In this document: positions 9,049-17,827 of the stretch, in pieces
Position numbering within the stretch: the first letter of the stretch is position 1
Layout of the letters: each line of letters begins with the position of its first letter
Assembly: GCF_013149805.1 (NCBI RefSeq)
Contig: NZ_JABEZT010000001.1
Coordinates: 372,001-436,000, forward strand
Source: Isoptericola chiayiensis
GTDB lineage: Bacteria > Actinomycetota > Actinomycetes > Actinomycetales > Cellulomonadaceae
DNA: 64,000 bases
Direction: 5' to 3'
The notes under the pieces: generated by a model
The model's database searches: none
Seen by the model: the letters and a program-made list of their open reading frames with translations, nothing else
Told to the model about the DNA's origin: nothing
Program-made: the position numbers and the translations under genes

Positions 9049-10052
9049 GGATCGTCCATGCCGTACGCTCCGACGGGTTCGCCGGTGTCGAGCGGCACGT
9101 TGCCCGCCTCGCTCGCGCCCAGGCAGAGCGCGGTGAGGACGTGCTGGTCATCGGAGGCTCGCCGCCCGACATGGTCCGCGAGCTCGGCGGTGTCCTCCAT
9201 CGTCCGGCGTCGACGGTGCGTGACGTTGCACGCGAGCTGCAGGTCCACGGCCGGTGGTCAGACGTGGTGCACGTCCACATGACGGCGGCGGAGATCGCGG
9301 CAGGACTGACGGTCCGCGGCTCACGGCAAGGCCCGGCAGTCGTCACGACACGCCACTTCGCCGCACCACGCGGCCGCGGGCTACAAGGTCCTGCTGTCGC
9401 CGCGATCGCACGCCGGGCCGTCTCGGCCCAGATCGCGATCTCGGAGTTCGTGGCCGACCACGTGGACGGACCGAGCACCGTGGTTCATCCCGGGGTGCAC
9501 ACTGCGCCGAGGGGCGACCACCAACAGAAGGTCATCCTGATCCTCCAGCGCCTCGAGAAGGAGAAGGAGACCGCTTTGGCCATCCGGGCCGCCGCAGCCT
9601 CAGGGCTCACCGAGCTGGGGTGGCGAGTCCGGATCGCGGGTACCGGGACCGAGCGCGATCGGCTGGGCGCCCTCAGCTCGGAGCTGGCTCTCGATGTCGA
9701 GTTCCTGGGGCACCGGTCGGACGTGCCCGACCTCATGGACAAATCAGGGCTGCTTCTCGCGCCGTGCGCGGTGGAAGGGCTCGGGCTCAGCGTCCTCGAG
9801 GCGATGGCTCGCTCTTTACCAGTCGTCGCTGCCGATGCCGGCGGCCACGCCGAACTGCTCGCCGGGCTCGACGAACGCGCACTGTTCACCCCGGGAGACG
9901 TCCGCGACGCCGGCGACCGCCTGAGGTCTCTCGCTCTCGACGACAGGGGGCGTCGTGCCTACGGGCACGCGGCGGCCTCCCGACAGCGCGAACGTTTCAC
10001 TCTCGAGGCCCAGGTGGCGGGCACGGCCGCTGTGTACCGGAGCCTGCGATGA
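9045..10052 (+). CDS. GT4-family glycosyltransferase
   Basis: The 335-residue GT-B protein starts MRIVHAVRSDGFAGVERHVA, the usual glycine-loop start of GT4 enzymes. VVHPGV marks the domain boundary, and EGLGLSVLEAMARSLPVVAA provides the E-x7-E nucleotide-sugar site. It is somewhat shorter than the usual 360-400 residues because the acceptor domain is compact. It is the third gene of the rightward operon, coupled by 4-bp overlaps. Confidence 0.84.
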   Translation: MRIVHAVRSDGFAGVERHVARLARAQAERGEDVLVIGGSPPDMVRELGGVLHRPASTVRDVARELQVHGRWSDVVHVHMTAAEIAAGLTVRGSRQGPAVVTTRHFAAPRGRGLQGPAVAAIARRAVSAQIAISEFVADHVDGPSTVVHPGVHTAPRGDHQQKVILILQRLEKEKETALAIRAAAASGLTELGWRVRIAGTGTERDRLGALSSELALDVEFLGHRSDVPDLMDKSGLLLAPCAVEGLGLSVLEAMARSLPVVAADAGGHAELLAGLDERALFTPGDVRDAGDRLRSLALDDRGRRAYGHAAASRQRERFTLEAQVAGTAAVYRSLR

Positions 10053-11230
10053 CGGCCGCTACAGCAGAGGTCCTCGTGGTCTGTTCGCTCGAACCCTGGG
10101 ACGAGGTCTGGAGACGCAACCAGCATCTTGTGTCTCGGATACTCGCCGCGGACGAGGAGCTGCGTGTGCTCTTCGTCGAGCCCCCGGCCGACCCGTTGTA
10201 CGACGCTGTGCACCGTCGTGCGCCTCGGCCTGGCCGGGGGTTGCGCAGCGGACGGGACGCGGACACCGCACTCGCCCACGACGCGGCAGCGCGTCTGACA
10301 CTGTACCAACCGACGAAGTGGCTGCCACGCCGGTGGGACTCAGGCGGCGACAGGAGACGAGCTCGAGGCGTGCTGCGCGTCGCACGGCGGCTCGGGCCGT
10401 TGTACGCCGTCTGGATCAACGACCTCGCCTTGGTCGATATCCTCGACCTGACCACGGCACCGACACTGTACGACGTCACCGACGACTGGCTCGCAGCACG
10501 CCGAACTCAGACGGAGTCGGCCCGGTTGGCACGTTCCGAAGCCAGGCTGCTCGCCGAGACCGCCACCGTCACGGTGTGTTCGCCGGCGCTCGCCCACGAC
10601 AAGGGGTCTGTTCGTCCAGATGTCGTCGTCGTGACGAACGGCGTCGACTCGGCCGCGTACACGGGACCGGTCGAGCGCCCGCGCGATCTCGGCGAGGGGC
10701 CGGTCGCCCTCTACGTCGGCACCCTTCATGCGGATCGCCTCGACGTCGATCTGTGCGCACGCACGGCCCGCGCCCTGCGCAGATCTGGCGGACGTCTGGT
10801 GCTCGTCGGCCCTGACGCGCTCGAGGGCCGTGAGCGGCATCTCCTCGAGGAAGCCGGCGTCCACCTCCTGGGAGCGAAGCCGTTCTCGGAGATCCCCGCC
10901 TACACCCGCAGCGCCGACGTGCTCGTGGTGCCCCACGTCGTCGACCAGTTCACCGACTCCCTCGATCCGATCAAGCTGTACGAGTACCGGGCCGCACGAC
11001 GACCTGTGGTCTCGACACGGGTAGCGGGGTTCCGCGACAGCCGGGACGTGCTCGTCGAGGCGGTGTCGTCCGAGCAGTTCCCCGCGCACGTCGTCGCGGT
11101 CACGGCACGGCCCGTGCCCGATCAGCGGCAGATCAGGGTGCCCGACGACCTGCCCACGTGGGACCGCCAGGCGGCGGTCATGCACGAGGTGATCCGCGCG
11201 ACCGTCGCCCCGCGCGACGCCAGACCGTAG
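10049..11230 (+). CDS. GT4-like glycosyltransferase
   Basis: The 393-residue product belongs to the GT-B group typified by N-terminal LEPWDEVWRRNQHLV and the TLYDVTDDW strand (near 150), seen in GumH/WbpX-like exopolysaccharide transferases. VTNGVDSAAY, LYVGTLHADRLDVDL and DPIKLYEYRAARRPVVST follow. The usual E-x7-E pair is partly replaced, with the KLYEY glutamate retained. It is the last gene of the rightward operon. Its final 53 bp overlap the 3' end of the convergent glycosyltransferase gene. Confidence 0.8.
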   Translation: MTAATAEVLVVCSLEPWDEVWRRNQHLVSRILAADEELRVLFVEPPADPLYDAVHRRAPRPGRGLRSGRDADTALAHDAAARLTLYQPTKWLPRRWDSGGDRRRARGVLRVARRLGPLYAVWINDLALVDILDLTTAPTLYDVTDDWLAARRTQTESARLARSEARLLAETATVTVCSPALAHDKGSVRPDVVVVTNGVDSAAYTGPVERPRDLGEGPVALYVGTLHADRLDVDLCARTARALRRSGGRLVLVGPDALEGRERHLLEEAGVHLLGAKPFSEIPAYTRSADVLVVPHVVDQFTDSLDPIKLYEYRAARRPVVSTRVAGFRDSRDVLVEAVSSEQFPAHVVAVTARPVPDQRQIRVPDDLPTWDRQAAVMHEVIRATVAPRDARP

Positions 11231-12386
11231 TGACGAGCTCGGCGGTCAGCTCGATCCTGAAACGGTCGTGCGCCGCCGCGTAGGCCTCCGACGCGCGCCG
11301 TCGCGCTTCAGCAGGCTGGTCGAGCACGTCGATGACTGCAGCGGCGAGAGCGTCGGCGTCTCCCGGGGGGACGAGCCATCCGAGTGGCCTGGACGAGCGG
11401 TCGACGAGTATCTCCGGCACGCCCCCGGCGTCGGTGGCGATGACCGGTACACCCCGCACCATGGCCTCGACAACCACCTGTCCGAACGGCTCCGGCACGG
11501 GCGAAGCGTGCACGAGGACGGTGGCCTCGTCGAGCTCGTACCGCGGATCGTCGACTGCTTCCAGCATCGTCACGTGGTCGGAGACACCGAGCGCACGTAC
11601 CGCTTGCTGGACTTTTCCCGCATAGTCCTCGCCGCCGAAGATCGGGGAACCCACTATGCGGAAGGTCGATCCGGGATGGCGAGCGAGAATGCTCGGCATC
11701 GCCCGGGCGAGCTCCAGCTGGCCCTTCGTCGGACTGATCCGGCCGAGCAAGAGCACCACCGGGCGCGCGGGCGCCACGTGGCTGGCGGGGTCGGCGATCG
11801 CCTGGCTGGTAGAAAAACCAGGGTAGGCGACGACGAGGTTCCGCACCCCGGGAAGCGTGGCTGCGGTCGCACGAGAGTTGGCGACGACTGCACGGGGGAA
11901 GACCCTGGCGGCCGCTCGCAACAGCTTCGAGAGCGGAGCGGGCATGTAGTCGGGCGCGATCCTGTCATGCACGTGCCAGACGAGAGGAGCCCCTACGGCC
12001 GCAGCCGCGGCCGAACCGATGACGTGGGCCTTCATCGTCGTCGTGACCACCACGTCCGGCCGTTCGCGCGCGAGGTGCACCGCGAGCCGCCACATCAGCG
12101 CGGCAGCGGCGGGCGCTGCGGCGATGCTCCGCAGCCCGTGGACCTGACCACGCGTCAAGCCCGCGGCACGACGCGCGAGGGGCATGACGGTCACGACGTC
12201 GGCCAGCGGCGCCAGCCGATCGACGAGCGGGCCGTCCTCGAAGAGGACCACGTCGATCCCGAGCCGGACGCGGTCGACGGCACCTAGCAGCCGGCACAGC
12301 GCTAACTCAGCGCCCGATTCACGCGCCGTGTGACCGATGATCGTGACGCGCAAGGGCCGCTGAACTTCAGCGGGCGCTGCGGGCAT
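11178..12386 (-). CDS. GT4-family glycosyltransferase
   Basis: The 402-residue GT-B protein carries RVTIIGHTARESGAELAL at residues 13-30, VNS-type junction residues (VVANSRA), LLLGRISPTKGQLEL and EPFGQVVVEAMVRGVPVIAT (E-x7-E). It is the distal gene of a leftward operon with the co-polymerase and another GT4 gene. ATG 12386 overlaps the end of the co-polymerase gene by 20 bp. A slightly later start cannot be excluded. The 3' end overlaps the convergent operon, so antisense transcription between the two blocks is likely. Confidence 0.84.
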   Translation of the reverse strand: MPAAPAEVQRPLRVTIIGHTARESGAELALCRLLGAVDRVRLGIDVVLFEDGPLVDRLAPLADVVTVMPLARRAAGLTRGQVHGLRSIAAAPAAAALMWRLAVHLARERPDVVVTTTMKAHVIGSAAAAAVGAPLVWHVHDRIAPDYMPAPLSKLLRAAARVFPRAVVANSRATAATLPGVRNLVVAYPGFSTSQAIADPASHVAPARPVVLLLGRISPTKGQLELARAMPSILARHPGSTFRIVGSPIFGGEDYAGKVQQAVRALGVSDHVTMLEAVDDPRYELDEATVLVHASPVPEPFGQVVVEAMVRGVPVIATDAGGVPEILVDRSSRPLGWLVPPGDADALAAAVIDVLDQPAEARRRASEAYAAAHDRFRIELTAELVTTVWRRAGRRSRGSPRA

Positions 12387-14097
12387 GCTTCGAACCCGGC
12401 AGCGGTGACGCCTCGTCGTCTCCGCTGTCCGCCGACGATGGCGACTCCTTCCTCTCGCCGTCCCTCGACATGAACGGTATCCGAGCCCATGGCACCGCTG
12501 GCGCGCCGGAGGGCTTACCGCCCCTGTCTATGCCCGCGGCATCCGAGGCGCTCGAAGCGCTCGACGTGCTCGACGTGCTCGACGTGCTCGACGCACTGGG
12601 AAAGCTGATGCCTTCTGCGGACTCACCCGAATGCCGAGACGACGTCGTGGCCTCGTCCACCTCGCCATATGTCGCAGCGTAGGCCGCTCGATGCGTCTCA
12701 GACCTGCCGGCCACGGCGACTCCGAGCAGACGCACGGAATTGGTGCTCAGACGACTCGCCGCCTCGGCAAGCACCGCACGGTCGGTCTTTCCGATCTCCG
12801 CGACCAACACGACACCGTCCGCGTACGACCCGAGGATGGTGGCATCAGCGGCGGCAAGAACGGGCGGCGCATCGACGACGACGATGTCGGCGCGTCGCTT
12901 GAGAGCGTCGAACAGGTCTCGCGCGCTGGCGCTCGCCAGGTAGTCCGCTGGGTCGAGGGGGACGTCAGGCATCGGACAGACCTCAAGGTTGGGGACGGTC
13001 GAGGCACGGAGTTGTCCGCGGGTGCCGCTCCATCCATCCGGCGGAGGAAGAAGCTCGTCGATCTGTGGACGCCGCAGGTCACCGGAGAGAACGATCGTGT
13101 GCCTCCCGGACAACGCGAAGGACGCAGCCAGATTGGCCGCGACGAACGCGCGTGGCGCTCGGGGTTCCGCCGCAGATACCACGATCGTGCCGTGTCGACT
13201 CTCTCCCAACCCGACCTGGATGGCGGTCCGAAGCTCGCGAATCGACTCAGTGAACGGGGTGGCCACGCGAGTCGCCACGGGGAGCTTCTTCTCCCCCTGA
13301 GCCCACTTCATCGCTCGTCGCGCGTTGGCGAGGCCCGCCAGAACCGGCGCTGCGCTGATTTCGGCCACTTCGTGGGCAGTCCGCACGCGCATGTCGAGCG
13401 CGAACCTGAGAAATGCGGCACCGACACCGGCGACGATGCCTGCGAGTACCGCGATGGCGAGGATCATCGCCGTATCGAGGCCCACGGGCGTCGCGCCGAC
13501 CGCGGCGACCGAGACTTGGCCCGGGCGCACCAGGGCGAGATATGCCGTCAGCGTCGACGTGAGCCCGGCGAGCGTCTCGTTGCCGGTCTGCTCGAGTGCT
13601 GTCGCGACGGGGTCGTCCTTGTCCCCCTCCAGCGTCTCGCGCGCTTCACTGACCTGCTCACTGACGGCGGAAATCTGCTCGTCCAGCAACGTCACCTGAT
13701 CGTTGATCAGCGTCGGGAGGTACTCGAGGTATGCCTGCGCATAGGTGTTGGCAAGTGCAGTGGCACGCTCCTGACTGAGTGCCCGGCTCTGGACGACGAA
13801 CGTCAGAGTCTCGCTGTCGTAGCTGGCTTCGACGCTTTCGCCCTCGGCGATCGGGTCCCCGAGAGCTTCCTCAGCAGCTGAGACGATGTCGGGCGACGTC
13901 AGGAGGGACGGGTCATCGCCGACCACGACACTTCCGCTGCCCGTGGCGCTCTCCTCCAGCTGAACGGCGGCGGCGGCCTCGTACTCGGTGACTTGTCGGT
14001 CGGCGAACCACAGTGTCGCGGCGACCACAACGAGGACCGCGGCCAGGACATACCAGCGGCCCGCCCACAGGACGCGTCCGAAATCACGCACAGTCAC
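12367..14097 (-). CDS. Wzz-type polysaccharide co-polymerase with degenerate BY-kinase domain
   Basis: The 576-residue product has the layout of actinobacterial chain-length regulators. TM1 is at 15-31, a periplasm-side Wzz domain with a coiled-coil segment (about 130-160) follows, and TM2 is at 210-230. A cytoplasmic bacterial-tyrosine-kinase-like domain spans about 280-470. The kinase Walker A is lost: where relatives have GEGKST this protein has PRAPRAF (312-318), with no Lys and no Ser/Thr. Walker A' keeps D340 (LSGDLRRP) and Walker B keeps VVVDAPP (406-412). The tail (500-517) is a Ser/Thr/Ala repeat from a 9-bp microsatellite and has no Tyr cluster. It starts GTG 14097, overlapping the upstream stop. 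It probably sets chain length without kinase activity. Confidence 0.82.
   Translation of the reverse strand: MTVRDFGRVLWAGRWYVLAAVLVVVAATLWFADRQVTEYEAAAAVQLEESATGSGSVVVGDDPSLLTSPDIVSAAEEALGDPIAEGESVEASYDSETLTFVVQSRALSQERATALANTYAQAYLEYLPTLINDQVTLLDEQISAVSEQVSEARETLEGDKDDPVATALEQTGNETLAGLTSTLTAYLALVRPGQVSVAAVGATPVGLDTAMILAIAVLAGIVAGVGAAFLRFALDMRVRTAHEVAEISAAPVLAGLANARRAMKWAQGEKKLPVATRVATPFTESIRELRTAIQVGLGESRHGTIVVSAAEPRAPRAFVAANLAASFALSGRHTIVLSGDLRRPQIDELLPPPDGWSGTRGQLRASTVPNLEVCPMPDVPLDPADYLASASARDLFDALKRRADIVVVDAPPVLAAADATILGSYADGVVLVAEIGKTDRAVLAEAASRLSTNSVRLLGVAVAGRSETHRAAYAATYGEVDEATTSSRHSGESAEGISFPSASSTSSTSSTSSASSASDAAGIDRGGKPSGAPAVPWARIPFMSRDGERKESPSSADSGDDEASPLPGSKHARSAR
12552..12595. 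repeat. 9-bp microsatellite (CTCGACGTG) in the co-polymerase tail
   Basis: Plus-strand CTCGACGTG is repeated about three times with flanking degenerate copies (CTCGAAGCG, CTCGACGCA). On the coding strand the unit gives repeating Ser-Thr-Ser. The period is a multiple of three, so copy-number change would alter tail length without a frameshift. Confidence 0.8.
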
Positions 14098-15281
14098 GGC
14101 TGCGCCCCCGCCGACGTTGCCTTCGTCGCACCCTGTGCTCCGATCTTCATCGACTCCGACATCGCCGCCTGACGAAGACGGGCTGCGAACCTGTCCGCGG
14201 AGAACTGCTCCAGGTGAGCAGCAATGGCTCCATCATCCCAGGTCGCCGACAGCATCTGCTGCACCACGGCGGCGACGGACCCGCTCGTCGGGTGGTCGAA
14301 GAAGGCGCCGTTGACGTGCTCCGCGACGGTGTCCAGGTATCCGCCACCCCTCAGCGCGGCGACGGGGAGCCCGAACTCGCCAGCTTCCAGGGGTGTCAAC
14401 CCGTAGTCCTCGTACGAGGAGGCCACCAAGACCGAAGCGCTGCTGTACAACCAGCGCAGCTCGCTGTCATCAACCCTTCCGGCGAACGTGACGGCTCCGG
14501 GGGCTAGTCGCGAGGCGCGCTGCTCTAGACGCGACCTGTCGGGTCCCTCGCCGACCACAACGAGCCGTCGTCCGAGCTCGGCGGCGGCCTCGATCACCAC
14601 GTCGACGTTCTTGTACGGGAGGAGGCGAGCGACGCACAGCAGAAAACCTGGCTCGAGTGCGTGCCCGCCTGGGGCCTCGACCGCGCGACACGGGCCCGTC
14701 GGGGACAGTGCGCCGGGAGGCGGGAGCACTTCGGCCTCGATCCCGTACGCCACACGAACAGCATCGCGAGTCACCGAGGAGTTGACCAGGTACAGGTCGG
14801 CCCGCCGTGCCGCGCGCTGGTCCCAACTCCGCAGTCGATCGGCCGTGAGGCCCAGGACCGCTCCCGCTAGCGCTCGACGGAGTCGGTCCGCCGGGCCACC
14901 ACCCGCACCGAGGTATCGGTCTCGCTGATAGAGCCAGCGCGCCGGTGCATGGCAGTAGACGACAGACCGCTGCGCACCGCGGTAGCCGTGCGCCCAGCCG
15001 GTCGAGCTCGCGACCAGGACGTCGCCCACCACCCGCTGGTGATCGACCGCACGGGAGAGCACCGGAAACGCCAATCGGTGATGACGCCGCAACATTCGGT
15101 AGCGGTTCAGAGCGGAGACCCGGAGATCGAGAGCACCGAACTCGGGAAAGGTCGCTGACGGCTCGTACAGCGTCGTGTACAACGGAGACCCCGGGAACGC
15201 CTGTGCCATCAGCAGCGCCACCCGCTCTGCACCGCCTCGTTGCGTGGCGTAGTCGTGCGCCAGCACAACTCCGTCGCTCAT
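14094..15281 (-). CDS. GT4-family glycosyltransferase
   Basis: The 395-residue GT-B protein begins VLAHDYATQRGGAERVA, the start typical of the WbaZ-like mannosyltransferase subgroup. VYCHAPARWLY, SSTGWAHGY, LVNSS, LCVARLLPYKNVDVVI and EDYGLTPLEAGEFGLPVAAL (E-x7-E) follow. It is the first gene of the leftward operon. ATG 15281 was chosen over GTG 15284 because AGGAGG stands 5 bp from the ATG but only 2 bp from the GTG. It may prime the repeat unit, which is inference. Confidence 0.84.
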   Translation of the reverse strand: MSDGVVLAHDYATQRGGAERVALLMAQAFPGSPLYTTLYEPSATFPEFGALDLRVSALNRYRMLRRHHRLAFPVLSRAVDHQRVVGDVLVASSTGWAHGYRGAQRSVVYCHAPARWLYQRDRYLGAGGGPADRLRRALAGAVLGLTADRLRSWDQRAARRADLYLVNSSVTRDAVRVAYGIEAEVLPPPGALSPTGPCRAVEAPGGHALEPGFLLCVARLLPYKNVDVVIEAAAELGRRLVVVGEGPDRSRLEQRASRLAPGAVTFAGRVDDSELRWLYSSASVLVASSYEDYGLTPLEAGEFGLPVAALRGGGYLDTVAEHVNGAFFDHPTSGSVAAVVQQMLSATWDDGAIAAHLEQFSADRFAARLRQAAMSESMKIGAQGATKATSAGAQP

Positions 15282-15367
15282 CACAGCCTCCTGTGCACGC
15301 CGATCCGCTGAGCGTGCCCTGTCAGGTTATGTCGTCGGGGCCACCTTCTGGACCGTTCGTGCTGGTG

Positions 15368-15381
15368 TCACCCGGGTGAAA
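15368..15381. promoter_or_regulatory. Palindrome TCACCCGGGTGA carrying the cluster motif CGGGTGAAA
   Basis: A perfect 12-bp palindrome (15368-15379) lies in the divergent gap between the GT4 operon and the acyltransferase. It extends to CGGGTGAAA on the plus strand, matching the repeats at 294-324 and 4518-4547. Confidence 0.38.
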
Positions 15382-15462
15382 CCGGACGACTATGGGGTCC
15401 CACGTACCCAACGTCACGCATGATCGTGAGACGTGCCATGGCGATTCATCGCGGGAGGATTC

Positions 15463-16470
15463 ATGACCGCCTCAGACCTACGTCGGCGCCTTCACGAGAC
15501 GATGGGTAGTCAGCGCAAGGACTTCGCCCGCTACGTTCTGTACCGATCGGTCTTCGCACCCGCAGGTCGACACCTACCGATGTCGGTCGCGCGCGCCTTG
15601 GCATGGGGGTTTGCCGGTTTGCTGGTGGCCCTCGACGCCAGGCGCGGCACGGGCTGGCGTCCGTTCCGAGCCGTACTCGGTTGCTCTGCTCCGCGCGCCG
15701 TCGCCGCCTTCTGGGCGCAACAGGCTGCGCTCCTCGAAGAGCATGCCTTCCAGAGCGCTGTCCTGGCGCGTCGACTCACCCCGGACGCCTACGAGTTCTG
15801 CATCGCGGCGACGCCCGAAGCACGCCAGGTGCTCGACGGCCAGGGGCCACTCGTCGTGGTGTCCGGCCACTTCATCCGCGACCCCGCCATCTACGCCGCC
15901 TTCGCGGCGCAAGTTGGTGGTCGCAACTCGGCTCTGATCACCGCGACGCCCCCGGAGTCGGCATCCACACCGCAGGAGCAGCGCATACAGCGTCAGCTGG
16001 GCCTGAGCCTCGAGGCACTGGCGCCATGGAGCGAGCCCTTGGACTTCCAACTGATCTACCTCGGCAACGCGGCGACCCAGGCCGTACGTGCTCTCCGAGA
16101 CGAGAAACGCATGCTGTGGGTCAACATCGACGCACCGTGGCAAGCCGGTCGGGGACGCACCGTCTCCGTCCCATTCGCCGGTCACGCGACACGACACTTC
16201 TCCACCGGCTCTGCACGGATCGCGCGGTCCGTGGGGTGTCCGCTGCTGCTCATCCTGCCGGGCGTAGTCCGGAAGACCGAAGTCGTGGTCCATGTCCTCG
16301 GCCCGTACTCGTCGTCGGCAACCGATCCGTCCGAGCGTGACGCCGACGTGACAAGACAGGTTCTGCGCGCCATCGAGGACCACATCGGCACAAACCCTCG
16401 CCGCTACAGTCTCGACCTGGGCCAGGAACGCCGCTGGAACAAATCGGCGCGCCATTGGGACGTCATCTGA
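15463..16470 (+). CDS. LpxL/HtrB-like acyltransferase family protein
   Basis: I place this 335-residue protein in the lysophospholipid-acyltransferase superfamily by overall pattern. VVVSGHFIRDPAIY (131-144) sits where relatives carry HX4(D/E). The segment ending in the conserved acyl-pocket region (VPFAGHATRHFSTGSARIAR, about 229-248) follows, then LLLILPGVVRKTEVVVHV. The catalytic spacing is unusual: H136 is followed by D140 (HX3D), not HX4D/E. One hydrophobic segment near 41-57 may anchor it. ATG 15463 has GGGAGGA five bases upstream. Next to polysaccharide genes it could acylate a lipid carrier or glycan. The assignment rests on motif shape only. Confidence 0.55.
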   Translation: MTASDLRRRLHETMGSQRKDFARYVLYRSVFAPAGRHLPMSVARALAWGFAGLLVALDARRGTGWRPFRAVLGCSAPRAVAAFWAQQAALLEEHAFQSAVLARRLTPDAYEFCIAATPEARQVLDGQGPLVVVSGHFIRDPAIYAAFAAQVGGRNSALITATPPESASTPQEQRIQRQLGLSLEALAPWSEPLDFQLIYLGNAATQAVRALRDEKRMLWVNIDAPWQAGRGRTVSVPFAGHATRHFSTGSARIARSVGCPLLLILPGVVRKTEVVVHVLGPYSSSATDPSERDADVTRQVLRAIEDHIGTNPRRYSLDLGQERRWNKSARHWDVI

Positions 16471-16479
16471 CTACCCGGC

Positions 16480-17082
16480 TCAGCCCCGCTGGTGATACTT
16501 CCCCTGCGCGGCCAGCAGCCCCTCGGTCACGACCATCTCGACGGCGTCCGCGGCGTCGTCGACCAGCATCGGCAGCTCCTTGCGCTCCGCGCCCGCGAAG
16601 TCCCGCAGCACGTAGTCCGCGGTGTCCATGCGCCCGGGCGGTCGCCCGACGCCGACACGCACCCGCACGTAGTCCCGCGTCCCGAGCGCCTTGGAGATGT
16701 CGCGCAGGCCGTTGTGGCCGCCCTCTCCCCCGCCGGTCTTGAGCTTGATGGTGTCGAAGGGGATGTCCACCTCGTCGTGGACGGCGACGACCCGCTCGGG
16801 GTCGATCGAGTAGTACTTCGCGAGCGCCGACGTGGGCCCGCCGGAGGTGTTCATGTAGGTGGTGGGCTTGGCGAGCACCACGCGGGGGCCGGGAGCACCA
16901 CCGGGCAGCACACCCAGCCGCGCCTCGGTGACGACGGCCTGGGCGCGGACGTGCCGCGCGAACCGCGCGCCGGTCCGCGAGGCCAGCAGGTCGAGCACCA
17001 TCTGCCCGACGTTGTGCCGGTTCCCGGCGTACTTCGGCCCGGGGTTGCCGAGCCCGACCACGAGCCAGGGGCCGTCAGTCAT
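16480..17082 (-). CDS. pth: Peptidyl-tRNA hydrolase
   Basis: The 200-residue product has all family landmarks: [12 protein letters not shown] (7-18), catalytic H23 in NRHNVG, MNTSGG with N78, HDEVD with D103, and GGHNGLRD with N124. The enzyme cleaves peptidyl-tRNA released from stalled ribosomes. It is the distal gene of the rplY-pth pair, separated from rplY by 130 bp that contain a strong hairpin. Transcription may therefore be attenuated or partly independent. The order pth-rplY-prs-glmU is conserved in actinobacteria. Confidence 0.97.
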   Translation of the reverse strand: MTDGPWLVVGLGNPGPKYAGNRHNVGQMVLDLLASRTGARFARHVRAQAVVTEARLGVLPGGAPGPRVVLAKPTTYMNTSGGPTSALAKYYSIDPERVVAVHDEVDIPFDTIKLKTGGGEGGHNGLRDISKALGTRDYVRVRVGVGRPPGRMDTADYVLRDFAGAERKELPMLVDDAADAVEMVVTEGLLAAQGKYHQRG

Positions 17083-17123
17083 GTGTTCCGTCCTTTCGCC
17101 AGGTGCAACCTACCCGGCACGCA

Positions 17124-17162
17124 GAACGCCCGACGGCGGCACGTGGCCGCCGTCGGGCGTTC
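17124..17162 (-). terminator. Perfect 17-bp stem-loop downstream of rplY
   Basis: Arms 17124-17140 and 17146-17162 are exact complements (GAACGCCCGACGGCGGC) around an ACGTG loop. It lies 50 bp after the rplY stop and 41 bp before the pth start. There is no U-run, as is common for GC-rich terminators. Confidence 0.75.
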
Positions 17163-17212
17163 GAGGGTCGTGACATCTCCCGCGAGCAGCGAACCGCCCG
17201 CGGGAGACGAGG

Positions 17213-17827
17213 TCACTCGGCGGAGAACTCGCCCTCGGCCGGCGCCTCGGCGGACTCGGCGGACGCCTCGTCCTCGTCGGCGGACTCCTCGCCGCGCGGC
17301 TCGGTGATCGACACGACCGTGTACTCCGGGTCGGTAAGCAGCGTGGCGCCGTTCGGCAGCTCGATGTCGCCGGCGGAGATGTGGTCGCCCGCCTCGCGGC
17401 CCTCGATGGAGACCTCGGCGTACTCGGGGATGTTGGTGGCGTCGACCTCGACCGTGAGGGTCTGGTAGTCGACGAGGTGGATCGTGCCGGGGGCGGACTC
17501 ACCGGTGACGTGCACGGTGATGTCGACGGCGATCTTCTCGCCCTTCTTCACGATGAGCAGGTCGACGTGCTCGATCTCCTCGCGCACGACGTTGCGCTGG
17601 ACGTCCTTGACGACGGCGAGCTCGGTGCCGTTGTCGAAGGTCAGCTCGATGAGCGCGTTGGTGTGACGCACGGCGAGCATCGTGGCGTGGCCCGGGAGGG
17701 TCACGTGCACCGGGTCGGTGCCGTGCCCGTAGAGGACGGCGGGGATGTTGTCGGCGCGGCGGATGCGGCGGGCCGCACCCTTGCCGAACTCGGTGCGCAT
17801 CTCGGCGGCGAGCTTGATCTCGGCCAT
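17213..17827 (-). CDS. rplY: Ribosomal protein bL25 (general stress protein Ctc)
   Basis: The 204-residue product belongs to the long CTC form. The N-terminal 5S-rRNA-binding domain (EMRTEFGKGAARRIRR, VLYGHG) spans about 1-95. The C-terminal TL5 domain has DYQTLTVEVDATNIPE and an acidic Glu/Ala tail. ATG 17827 is preceded by GGAG at 8-9 bp. It binds 5S rRNA in the large subunit. Its 5' leader carries an 8-bp-stem hairpin (17859-17884) ending 31 bp before the start. Confidence 0.96.
   Translation of the reverse strand: MAEIKLAAEMRTEFGKGAARRIRRADNIPAVLYGHGTDPVHVTLPGHATMLAVRHTNALIELTFDNGTELAVVKDVQRNVVREEIEHVDLLIVKKGEKIAVDITVHVTGESAPGTIHLVDYQTLTVEVDATNIPEYAEVSIEGREAGDHISAGDIELPNGATLLTDPEYTVVSITEPRGEESADEDEASAESAEAPAEGEFSAE

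Noticed and set aside
1-16470. Assignment of the polysaccharide locus to a dTDP-rhamnose pathway.
   Set aside because: Only an RmlC-like gene is present. rmlA, rmlB and rmlD are not visible, and the two C-methyltransferase-like genes point to another deoxysugar.
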